DNA of 10,804 nucleotides. It comes from Pseudomonadota bacterium. GTDB lineage: Bacteria > Pseudomonadota > Alphaproteobacteria > Acetobacterales > Acetobacteraceae. The stretch is taken from positions 1 to 10,804 of the forward strand of contig JAJZVS010000094.1 in assembly GCA_021845555.1 (NCBI GenBank), written 5' to 3'. Of the stretch, positions 1 to 5,329 are shown one piece after another; within the stretch, counting starts at the first letter, position 1, and each line of letters starts with the position of its first letter. A program made the translations under genes and the position numbers. The notes beneath the pieces were generated by a model. The model had not been told where the DNA came from and did no database searches. It saw only the letters and a list, made by a program, of their open reading frames with translations.

Positions 1-28
1 GATAGAAGACAACGGGTATCTCGGTCAG

Positions 29-60
29 GCGCGCTGGGTTCATACATTCTCCAAGCGCGC
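29..60. repeat. Short inverted repeat at the left edge
   Basis: Arms gcgcgct (29-35) and agcgcgc (54-60) are perfect 7-bp inverted copies around an 18-nt spacer. Overlapping them are a smaller catac/gtatg pair (41-45 and 61-65) and an 8-bp direct repeat, atagaaga, at 2-9 and 70-77. No open frame of substance lies between 1 and 133. The cluster of repeats next to a truncated gene could be an old recombination or insertion end, or simply a hairpin. The sequence does not decide between these. Confidence 0.3.
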
Positions 61-133
61 GTATGTATCATAGAAGATACACCGACGCAAGGCCGAAGCT
101 CACCCCTGTCCTTCCCGCGCACCCCAGACGCCC

Positions 134-499
134 ATGCCGGCTGCCAGGGGGCAAAGTTCCCGGCGGCGTTGCAACGGGTCCAGCGGCGGATCCAGGGCGC
201 TGAACTCATGTGACAGCGGGTCGCACACCGACATGGTGCTGCTGCACGGCGGCAGCCCGCGCGGGGCCGAACGCATCGCTGCCTGCTGGGCCGATACCCG
301 CAAGGTCACGCAGATCGCGTTCAAGCCCGAATGGGCACGGCACAACAAGGCAGCACCGTTCAGGCGCAATGACCGGATGCTGGAGGTGATGCCGATCGGG
401 GTCATCGTCTTCCCCGGCTCCAACATTTGCGAGAACCTCGCGGACAAGGCGCGGGTTCTCGGCATCCCCGTGTGGCGCTTTGCGAAGGGCAGCGCGTGA
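134..499 (+). pseudogene. 5'-truncated DUF2493 (SLOG/YspA-like) gene remnant
   Basis: From about base 224 the translation reads like the C-terminal half of DUF2493 proteins, the SLOG-superfamily nucleotide-binding fold common on alphaproteobacterial plasmids and ICEs. Visible motifs are LLHGGSPRGAERIAACWA (about residues 36-53), then a FKPEWARH block, a RNDRML block and VIVFPG, ending in GIPVWRF. The HGG-x-x-G-A-E loop and FPG turn are the family's ligand-binding signatures. The roughly 30 residues before this block look nothing like the expected N-terminal strand-turn-helix. No Shine-Dalgarno precedes the ATG at 134, and another in-frame ATG at 233 sits inside the domain. The 5' half has therefore probably been lost or replaced, with the join near 205-225. 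The family's function is not established, and a shortened functional protein cannot be excluded. Confidence 0.6.
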
Positions 500-763
500 G
501 CGGCGCCTTGCCGCGTCACAACGCACTGCCAGGCCGGGTCCGTCTCTCGCCCATGGTCCGCGAGGTTAACAACCGCCGTAGCCTACTCATCGATAGGGAG
601 GAAAGCCCGCACCGCACGTCACGAACGGAAGAAGATTGGACACTGTGAGCGTGGCAGCAAAGGAACGAGATGCGCTGAAAGCGCACACCGTTATCGCGCC
701 GATGAAAGTCCGCACGCTACTCTTTTTCCGGTCACCCATCTTTTCCTGCCAAATCCTTGATCT
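500..763. other. Gene-poor spacer
   Basis: No convincing gene is seen here. A 40-codon frame (GTG at 645, stop at 767) has no ribosome binding site and resembles nothing I recognise. Base composition becomes less GC-rich rightwards, with T-rich runs around 720-765 that may belong to the 3' end of the minus-strand transcription unit. Confidence 0.4.
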
Positions 764-1429
764 TTAGATGGTGTCCATTCCGTCTTTCGGGGACCAGGTT
801 CTATGACCGATTGTCCGTCGGGGCGGGGGGTTGCCTATTAGCGCAAGCCCGTCCCTATATAGCGCGTAGGCATATTCGGGCGCCGGCGCGACGGCATCGC
901 TGCTCTCTTGACCCAACCTGAAGCCGACGGTCTCAACGACTGGGAGTTCAAGTTCTCCTGGAATGCGCTCTCTTCCGTTACGGATCATAGCGCTCAGCGA
1001 GTTGAGGAATCGCTCGGCGGCATTCTCCTCCATGACGAACCATCCTGCAAAATCGTCCTGGTTGCTCCGGCGTAGCAATCGTCGTCCCCGAAAATGCGGC
1101 CACCATCGTAACTCGTGCGAAATACCATCGAGATAAAACGGAAATTCGTCGAATGGCCAGAGGGCGTCCACGCAAGCGAGGAATGTTCGTCCGGCATACG
1201 GGAGTCGCAGGAAGCCAACTTCCGACACGTCGTAGGGAAATTCGCCTCCAGTTCGGACCCAATCAATCCACGTCACAACGCGAGGTGCGTCCATGATTAC
1301 AAAGTTGGAGCGATGCGCGGCGAGCACGAGAGGGGTTGGTACGGCCTCAGAATCTATGACAGGTTCCGACGCCGCTGGAGGCCCGGCCGTGCCACGTGGC
1401 TTTGAGATCATCGTTTCAGCAACATTCAA
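764..1429 (-). CDS. Hypothetical protein, downstream frame of a minus-strand pair
   Basis: This is a 221-residue frame of unknown function. It reads from a TTG at 1429 that overlaps the stop of the preceding minus-strand frame (TTGA). The first in-frame ATG is at 1411. Neither start has a recognisable Shine-Dalgarno, so the frame may be translated by coupling or by a -1 frameshift from its neighbour (see findings). The protein is acidic and rich in aromatic residues, with blocks such as VVTWIDWVRTGGEFPYDVS, ALWPFDEFPFYLDG and AGWFVMEENAAERFLNSL. It has no signal peptide, no membrane segment and no catalytic motif I recognise. It ends in a WSPKDGMD tail. Base composition is lower in GC than the metabolic genes to the right, fitting acquired DNA. 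I believe it is a real coding sequence from length and composition, but assign no function. Confidence 0.6.
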   Translation of the reverse strand: MNVAETMISKPRGTAGPPAASEPVIDSEAVPTPLVLAAHRSNFVIMDAPRVVTWIDWVRTGGEFPYDVSEVGFLRLPYAGRTFLACVDALWPFDEFPFYLDGISHELRWWPHFRGRRLLRRSNQDDFAGWFVMEENAAERFLNSLSAMIRNGRERIPGELELPVVETVGFRLGQESSDAVAPAPEYAYALYRDGLALIGNPPPRRTIGHRTWSPKDGMDTI

Positions 1430-2085
1430 AAGGCACCAGCTGCCTTCGGCTTCGACCCGAACGCGATCGAATATCCATGAGCGATTTTGCCATGAGGAGA
1501 CATGGTTGCGACATAGGGCTTAACCTGCCTGCTGTACTTGTTCTTTGCCCGAGTACCCATCCTCGCAGTGCTGACATTGGCCGCAAACGATCCATGTGCT
1601 TCTGCTAGCACCACACCGTGCCCGGACACTCTGCCACCGCCATAGATGAAGTCTGCGTGCGGGTCGAGGGAGCCTGACAAACAAGCAGCGTTGTCGCGCC
1701 ACGTATAGCCCAGCGCGTTCATCAAGATGTCAGTGATGCCAGCACCGACGTGTCCAGCAAAGGAGGTCCGTTCCGAGTCCGCTAGACAGTTGACGTATGA
1801 TGATAGCGAAAATACTGCGCCGTCAGCAACGAGCCATTCCACGCGCGTCAGCTCGGAATCTCTCCACCGAGCCAGCATCTCGGGTGGTGCATCGCAGAGC
1901 GTAGAGGTCCTTGCGATCGACGCAGCAAGGGCAGTCGGCCCAAAGGTCAGATTCCCAGATATCGTGGGTGCGCTGAAGCCTGGCGAGACCGGACTCGGCT
2001 TATGCCGGTGGCGGGTGTGTCCCGTAAGGGCAACATCCTTGTCGGTACGCCAGATTGCCGCCGTCGCATTCACTTGAGCCACCAT
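1426..2085 (-). CDS. Hypothetical protein, upstream frame of the minus-strand pair
   Basis: This is a 219-residue protein of unknown function if started at the ATG at 2085. I prefer that start because GAGGGGAGG lies immediately upstream. The open frame extends to an ATG at 2175, but those 30 codons have no ribosome site. The middle carries SELTRVEWLVADGAVFSLSSY and a cluster of Cys/Trp/Asp residues. The C-terminal part has the most conserved-looking stretch: DPHADFIYGGG, a GHGVVLAEAHGSFAAN block, then KYSRQVKPYVATMSPHGK and HGYSIAFGSKP. There is no signal peptide and no membrane helix. It stops abruptly at GAF with a TGA inside CCTTTTGAATG. Shifting back one base there continues directly into the next frame (LNVAET...), so this may be the first half of one longer protein. 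It is divergent from vapBC. Confidence 0.6.
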   Translation of the reverse strand: MVAQVNATAAIWRTDKDVALTGHTRHRHKPSPVSPGFSAPTISGNLTFGPTALAASIARTSTLCDAPPEMLARWRDSELTRVEWLVADGAVFSLSSYVNCLADSERTSFAGHVGAGITDILMNALGYTWRDNAACLSGSLDPHADFIYGGGRVSGHGVVLAEAHGSFAANVSTARMGTRAKNKYSRQVKPYVATMSPHGKIAHGYSIAFGSKPKAAGAF

Positions 2086-2174
2086 GCCTCCCCTCGGTTG
2101 CGGCCGGGCTTCCACTGTGTGCTGTGCTAGCGGCCTAAGGTAAACGCCGATTCCGAACGACCACCATAAGGCCA

Positions 2175-2218
2175 TTGATCGCGACTGCTAAACAATATAC
2201 ACGGGGTTGTCCGTATAT
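2175..2218 (+). promoter_or_regulatory. vapBC promoter and palindromic operator
   Basis: ATATAC (2195-2200) and GTATAT (2213-2218) form a perfect 6-bp inverted repeat with a 12-nt spacer, just upstream of the antitoxin start. A possible -35, TTGATC (2175-2180), lies 15 nt before a possible -10, TATACA (2196-2201), which overlaps the left arm. AbrB/MazE-type antitoxins usually bind such palindromes, alone and with their toxin, to repress their own operon. That is inferred here from position and symmetry. Confidence 0.5.
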
Positions 2219-2232
2219 CCAAGGTGGACCTC

Positions 2233-2463
2233 ATGCAAGTCGCCAAATGGGGCAACAGCCTCGCCGTTCGCCTCCCTGCCGCCGTCGTTGAGGCGCTGGC
2301 GCTGAAGGAAGGCGACGAGATCGAAATCCACATCGCCGATGCGCGGGCGTTCGCTGTCGCCCGCAAACCCGGGCGGGAGGAACTGCTGAAGCGGCTGCGT
2401 GCCTTCCGCGGCCGTCTGCCCGCCGACTTCAAGTTCGACCGGGAGGAGGCGAATGCCCGGTAG
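2233..2463 (+). CDS. vapB: AbrB/MazE-type antitoxin of a VapBC system
   Basis: A 76-residue antitoxin predicted to neutralise the PIN-domain toxin encoded next and to bind the operator upstream. Residues 2-45 form a SpoVT/AbrB swapped-hairpin DNA-binding domain: QVAKWGNSLAVRLP, then LKEGDEIEIHI. Residues 48-76 are a charged tail (REELLKRLRAFRG ... DFKFDREEANAR), the usual toxin-wrapping segment. The ATG at 2233 is chosen over an in-frame GTG at 2224 because AAGGTGG sits at the right distance before it. The last 11 nt overlap vapC, typical of a coupled pair. Family assignment is firm. Which RNA the system targets is not visible. Confidence 0.9.
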   Translation: MQVAKWGNSLAVRLPAAVVEALALKEGDEIEIHIADARAFAVARKPGREELLKRLRAFRGRLPADFKFDREEANAR

Positions 2464-2857
2464 CTTCATCGACACCAACGTCCTGATCTATATGGCGTCG
2501 GGTGATCCGTTGAAGGCGGAACGGGCGGAGAAGATCATCGCCGACGGCGGCACGATCAGCGTGCAGGTGCTGAACGAGCTTGCCAACGTGGCGCGCCGCA
2601 AGATGCGCATGACCTGGCCCGAGACCCACGCGCTTCTGTCCACGATCCGCGCCCTGCTGCCAGTCCAGCCGATGACGGTGGAGACCCACGAAACCGGCCT
2701 CGCGCTCGCCGAGCGCTACGGTCTGTCGATCTACGACGCGATGATCGCCGCCTCCGCGCTGCACGCCGAGTGCGACACGCTCTGGTCGGAGGACATGCAC
2801 GACGGCATGGTGATCCAGGACCAAGTGCGGATCGCGAACCCGTTTCGCATCGCCTGA
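2453..2857 (+). CDS. vapC: PIN-domain ribonuclease toxin VapC
   Basis: A 134-residue PIN-domain protein, the expected length for VapC. Such toxins are Mg2+-dependent endoribonucleases that cleave tRNA or rRNA when the antitoxin is degraded. The acidic active site appears complete: D7 in FIDTNVLIY, E42 in LNELANV, D95 in SIYDAMIAASAL and D114 in LWSEDMHDG. Translation starts at an ATG inside the 3' end of vapB (11-nt overlap) preceded by a strong GGGAGGAGG site, so both proteins are made from one message. The toxin looks intact, so the pair is probably active and may have stabilised the mobile element it arrived on. Confidence 0.92.
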   Translation: MPGSFIDTNVLIYMASGDPLKAERAEKIIADGGTISVQVLNELANVARRKMRMTWPETHALLSTIRALLPVQPMTVETHETGLALAERYGLSIYDAMIAASALHAECDTLWSEDMHDGMVIQDQVRIANPFRIA

Positions 2858-3093
2858 AGACCAGGGCCCGGTTGGCCCGGTACCGCTGGAGTCGCCGTCA
2901 GGGCCGGGCGCCCCCGGTCCGCCAGCCCCTTGCCGATCCGGCACCACCGGGACCGCCGCTGCCGCCGACGATCCCGATCGGACCGCACGTTGCCACCGCC
3001 AGCCAGGGCCGGCCATGCCCTGTGCCGACGCGAGGTTTCCCGCCACGCGGCCGCACCGGGCGCCCCCGGGAACCCGGGCGCAGGAGATATCCC
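2858..3093. other. Very GC-rich non-coding spacer
   Basis: No gene is supported here. Runs of ccggg/cccgg give glycine- and proline-rich translations in several frames (short Gly-x-x stretches), but none has a start, a ribosome site or a continuous domain. The final part supplies CAGGAGATATCCC, the ribosome site of the DUF736 stump. Confidence 0.4.
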
Positions 3094-3225
3094 ATGGCGA
3101 TCATCGGCATCTTCACCAAGGACACGAACAACGACACCAGGACGGTCCGCACGCACAGCACCAACGCCAAAGCGCGGCTGGTCCCGGCCGAGGATCAGGG
3201 CCAGCGGTTCGCACGCTCCCCTTGA
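3094..3225 (+). pseudogene. N-terminal stump of a DUF736 gene
   Basis: This is a 43-residue frame. Its start, MAIIGIFTKDTNND followed by TRTVRTHSTNAKARLVPAE, matches the beginning of DUF736 proteins, which usually open M-A-x-I-G-x-F with a T-V-R-T-L-x-x-N-x-K-A-R strand. DUF736 proteins normally run to about 100 residues or more. The rest (the W-K-K and Y-x-x-V-K-L-D-D-P part) is missing, and the frame stops within the -35 of the next gene. A good Shine-Dalgarno (GGAGA, 8 nt before the ATG) remains, so the 5' end looks original and the 3' end deleted. DUF736 genes accompany DUF2493 on alphaproteobacterial conjugative plasmids and ICEs; their role is unknown. Confidence 0.6.
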
Positions 3226-3257
3226 CTCTCGGCCCGATTTATGTTCTTGTTATGTTC
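3222..3257 (+). promoter_or_regulatory. Promoter with a LexA (SOS) box
   Basis: GTTC (3243-3246), seven bases, then GTTC (3254-3257) is an exact match to the GTTC-N7-GTTC LexA operator known in alphaproteobacteria. It ends directly at the ATG at 3258. A perfect-looking -35, TTGACT, lies at 3222-3227. A 17-nt spacer places a weak -10 (TCTTGT, 3245-3250) inside the box, so LexA bound here would block RNA polymerase. Operator identity is by consensus and position. Confidence 0.7.
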
Positions 3258-4007
3258 ATGTCCGCCGCCGCCCTCCCCGCCCCCAGCGCCTCGGCCCTCG
3301 CCGGCCGCTTCGCCCGCTTCATCGGCGGGCTGCGGGAGGCAATGGCGGCCGGCGCCGCGCACAACCCGGTCTTGCTGGACCTCGCGGCCCGGCTGTGGAA
3401 CCGCCTCACCGAAGCGGCGGACCGCTTCGCCGCCATCGCTGCCCATCCGGTGGCCAGGTCCCGCCGCCGCCCCGCCGCCCCCGCCCCGATGGCGGCCGAT
3501 GCAGCGCCGCACCCGCCCCCCGCGCCGCGTCGGACCCTGCCCAGAGCCCGCGGCTGGCTGGCGCGCATGGCGCCGGAAACGATCACCTCCGCTATCGAAC
3601 TCGCCCAGCTCATGGCGCAGCCGGAAATGCGGGAACTGCTGGCGGCCGCGCCGCGCCTGTGGCTTGTGCTGCGCCCGCTCTGCCGCATGCTCGCGATCGC
3701 GCCGCCCGAGGTCGCACCGCCCGACGCCACCCCACCGGACGCCACGCCGCCCCCGCGGCACGCGCCCGGTCCGCAGCTTCCGGGCGGCCGCCCAAGGCGC
3801 CGCCCCTGCCCCCCCGGATCGCCGGTCACGCCCACCCCCGCCCCGCAGCGGGATGGCCTGCCCGCCACCACCCCGCCCCTCGCCGCGGCACCAGCCGCAG
3901 CCCGATGCGGCCCCCGCTCCGCCCCCGCCCGGCACAGGCGCGACTTCCGCCGGCGCGGGGCGCTGTCGCTCCCTCTCCGCCTCGGCACAGCGCTCCCCCG
4001 GCGCTGA
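3258..4007 (+). CDS. Uncharacterised protein, predicted SOS-inducible
   Basis: A 249-residue protein of unknown function. The start at 3258 is chosen because it follows the LexA box and fits a leaderless transcript (7 nt after the putative -10). An ATG at 3252 would lie within the operator. Two ordered segments are visible: residues 13-62, a mostly helical block with RFARFIGGLREAM and LLDLAARLWNRLTEAADRF; and residues 93-147, another helical block with GWLARMAPETI, ELAQLMAQPEMRELL and LRPLCRMLAI. They are joined by an Ala/Pro/Arg-rich linker. After residue about 148 the chain is proline-rich with a tandem PPDAT repeat and becomes low-complexity Arg/Pro. The C-terminal quarter may be out of frame (see findings). 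No enzymatic motif and no signal peptide are seen. The SOS box suggests a role in the DNA-damage response, but that is inference from regulation only. Confidence 0.65.
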   Translation: MSAAALPAPSASALAGRFARFIGGLREAMAAGAAHNPVLLDLAARLWNRLTEAADRFAAIAAHPVARSRRRPAAPAPMAADAAPHPPPAPRRTLPRARGWLARMAPETITSAIELAQLMAQPEMRELLAAAPRLWLVLRPLCRMLAIAPPEVAPPDATPPDATPPPRHAPGPQLPGGRPRRRPCPPGSPVTPTPAPQRDGLPATTPPLAAAPAAARCGPRSAPARHRRDFRRRGALSLPLRLGTALPRR

Positions 4008-4031
4008 GCCGGCCGGTCCCCGCGCGCCGCC

Positions 4032-4050
4032 ATCGTATCGATATCGTATC
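4032..4050. repeat. Tandem ATCGTATC repeat, 11-bp spacing
   Basis: ATCGTATC occurs at 4032-4039 and again at 4043-4050, one helical turn apart, with the palindrome CGATATCG bridging them. It lies about 85 bp upstream of the hydratase operon start. It could be a regulator site or chance. Nothing else is seen in the 4008-4122 gap. Confidence 0.3.
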
Positions 4051-4122
4051 TTTCCCGGCCAGGACAGCGACAGCGCGACAACCCGCGGCCACGCGACGCT
4101 GGCCTTCGGCCCCCCGGACCGC

Positions 4123-4128
4123 TATCCT
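4123..4128 (+). promoter_or_regulatory. -10 element of the hydratase operon
   Basis: TATCCT ends 6 nt before the ATG at 4135, and no Shine-Dalgarno lies between. Transcription would begin at or next to the start codon, giving a leaderless mRNA. No clear -35 is present at 17-18 nt, so strength or activator dependence is unknown. Confidence 0.45.
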
Positions 4129-4134
4129 CCCCGC

Positions 4135-4443
4135 ATGGAACAGGACGTCCCCCGCGCCCATCACGACCTCGGCGGCGTCGCCAAATACATGTGCGAGCCG
4201 GCGGATATCGCCCCGCACACGCTGAGCGACTTCGACAAGGAGGTCGATGCCCTGCGCCAGGTGCTCGGCCTCAAGAACATCATGACGGTGGACGAACTGC
4301 GCCGCGGGATCGAGGCGATCCCCGAGGCCGACTACCACCGGCTGACCTACTACCAGCGCTGGATCCGCTCGATCACCGCCACCTTGCTGCGCAAGGGCCT
4401 GATTACCGAGGCCGAACTCGCCGCCGCGCTGGAGCGGGCGTGA
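4135..4443 (+). CDS. Nitrile hydratase family, beta-subunit N-terminal domain as a separate protein
   Basis: A 102-residue protein equal to the N-terminal helical domain of nitrile hydratase beta. Ordinary beta subunits carry this domain and an SH3-like domain in one chain of about 210-230 residues. Visible family features are HHDLGGVAKY (9-18, the usual H-D-L-G-G start), MTVDELRRGIEAIP (50-63) and YYQRWIRSITATLL (72-85). R75 in YYQRW corresponds by motif to the conserved beta-subunit Arg that contacts the oxidised metal-ligand cysteines. The FxEPWQA motif of nitrile hydratase accessory proteins is absent, so this is a structural subunit rather than the metallochaperone. Its stop overlaps the next start by one base (TGATG), implying equimolar translation. 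In thiocyanate hydrolase and toyocamycin nitrile hydratase the beta subunit is likewise split. Family certain, substrate open. Confidence 0.85.
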   Translation: MEQDVPRAHHDLGGVAKYMCEPADIAPHTLSDFDKEVDALRQVLGLKNIMTVDELRRGIEAIPEADYHRLTYYQRWIRSITATLLRKGLITEAELAAALERA

Positions 4444-4724
4444 TGGGCTTCGCCCCCGGCGCCGCGGTACGGGTGAAGAACGACTGGCCGGAGACGCGCG
4501 GCCCCTGCCATATCCGCACGCCGCACTACCTGCGCGGGCGCGCCGGCACGGTGCAGCGCGCGCTCGGCGCGTTTCCCAACCCGGAAGACCTCGCCTTCGC
4601 CCGCCCGGCGCCGCTGCGCGCGCTCTATCACGTGCGGTTCGACCAGCCCGCCGTCTGGCAGCAGGGCAAGCCGGGCGACGAGCTGATGGTGGAGATTTTC
4701 GAGCATTGGCTGGAACCGGCATGA
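4443..4724 (+). CDS. Nitrile hydratase family, beta-subunit C-terminal (SH3-like) domain as a separate protein
   Basis: A 93-residue protein equivalent to the SH3-like C-terminal half of nitrile hydratase beta. It has GAAVRVKNDWPETRGPCHIR (6-25), TPHYLRGRAGTV (26-37), the hallmark GAFPNPEDLAFARP (42-55), LYHVRFDQ (61-68) and a DELMVEIFEHWLEP terminus (79-92). R31 in YLRGR matches by motif the second conserved Arg that bonds to the sulfinate/sulfenate claw. Together with R75 of the upstream protein, both active-site arginines of a normal beta chain are present but on two polypeptides. The gene overlaps its upstream neighbour by 1 nt and the alpha-type gene by 4 nt (ATGA). This is the position and size class of the smallest subunit of thiocyanate hydrolase. 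Confidence 0.87.
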   Translation: MGFAPGAAVRVKNDWPETRGPCHIRTPHYLRGRAGTVQRALGAFPNPEDLAFARPAPLRALYHVRFDQPAVWQQGKPGDELMVEIFEHWLEPA

Positions 4725-5314
4725 ACCTCCTCGCGCTCGACGACGACCGGCTGCTCGGCGCGCTGCGCCTGCTGCTGGCCGAGAAGAACTTGGCGAGCCC
4801 GGCCGAGGTGGCCGAACGCCTCGCGATCACCGAGCAGGGCTCGCCTGCGCAGGGCGCGCGCATGGTGGCGAAGGCCTGGACCGATCCGGCGTTCCGCGCG
4901 GCGATGCTGGAAGACGGCACGCGGGCGGCGGAATCGCAAGGCATCGTGATGCGCGGCGCGCCCCCGCTCGGCGTGCTGGAGAACACGCCGGCGTTGCATC
5001 ATCTGGTGGTCTGCACCCTGTGCAGCTGCTACCCGCGCGCGGTGCTGGGCTATCCGCCGTTCTGGTACAAATCCGCCGGCTACCGCGCCCGCGCGGTGCG
5101 CGACCCGCGCGGACTGATCGCCGAATGGGGCACCGTGCTGCCCGAGGGCGTGAAGATCCGCGTGGTGGATTCGACCGCGGACTACCGCTGGATGGTGCTG
5201 CCGCTGCGCCCCGCCGGCACCGAGGGCTGGTCGGAAGACGCGCTCGCCGCCCTGGTGCACGAGGGCGACATGGTAGGCGTGACGGTGCCGCGGGCGGCGG
5301 CGCCCGCGGCATAG
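4721..5314 (+). CDS. Cobalt-type metal-binding subunit (nitrile hydratase alpha / thiocyanate hydrolase gamma-like)
   Basis: A 197-residue catalytic subunit. Residues 97-105 contain the metal claw V-C-T-L-C-S-C-Y-P: C98, C101, S102 and C103 would bind the metal, with C101 and C103 oxidised to sulfinic and sulfenic acids as in the family. Thr after the first Cys is the cobalt form (iron enzymes have Ser). Further family blocks are GARMVAKAWTDPAFRAAML (45-63), GVLENTP (84-90), PPFWYKSAGYRARAVRDPR (112-130) and a RPAGTEGWSEDAL segment near 163-175. R106 replaces the Trp of the usual C-S-C-Y-P-W. In thiocyanate hydrolase this position is an Arg (R136 as I recall it). Reaction options are nitrile to amide, or thiocyanate plus water to carbonyl sulfide and ammonia. 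The ATG at 4721 overlaps the previous stop and is preferred to an upstream TTG. No cobalt chaperone gene follows. Confidence 0.88.
   Translation: MNLLALDDDRLLGALRLLLAEKNLASPAEVAERLAITEQGSPAQGARMVAKAWTDPAFRAAMLEDGTRAAESQGIVMRGAPPLGVLENTPALHHLVVCTLCSCYPRAVLGYPPFWYKSAGYRARAVRDPRGLIAEWGTVLPEGVKIRVVDSTADYRWMVLPLRPAGTEGWSEDALAALVHEGDMVGVTVPRAAAPAA
5288..5309. terminator. GC-rich hairpin between convergent genes
   Basis: Arms CCGCGGGC (5288-5295) and GCCCGCGG (5302-5309) pair perfectly around a 6-nt loop at the very end of the alpha-type gene, encoding its Ala-rich tail. The converging monooxygenase gene ends 15 bp beyond the alpha stop. No T-tract follows on either strand, so a role as a terminator is only suggested by position. 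Confidence 0.3.
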
Positions 5315-5329
5315 CCGGAAGGTCTGGCG

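Noticed and set aside
100..526. Minus-strand frames opposite the DUF2493 remnant
   Set aside because: The plus strand shows recognisable DUF2493 blocks from about 224 on. The antisense frames show no family features, although bases 100-220 could belong to some other lost gene.
590..625. GGGAGGAAAGCCCGCACC, superficially like the RNase P RNA signature
   Set aside because: It departs from the GAGGAAAGTCCGGGC core, and the surrounding sequence lacks the partner helices and length of RNase P RNA.
645..767. A 40-codon plus-strand frame from GTG
   Set aside because: No ribosome site, no recognisable motif, and it overlaps the end of the minus-strand gene.
2858..3093. Collagen-like Gly-x-y coding potential
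   Set aside because: The glycine periodicity breaks after a few triplets, with no start codon or ribosome site. It is better explained by ccggg-rich base composition.
4135..4443. Interpretation as the nitrile hydratase activator (P14K/NhlE type)
   Set aside because: It lacks the FxEPWQA motif and has the H-D-L-G-G start and YYxRW block of the structural beta subunit, with the matching SH3-like half encoded directly after it.
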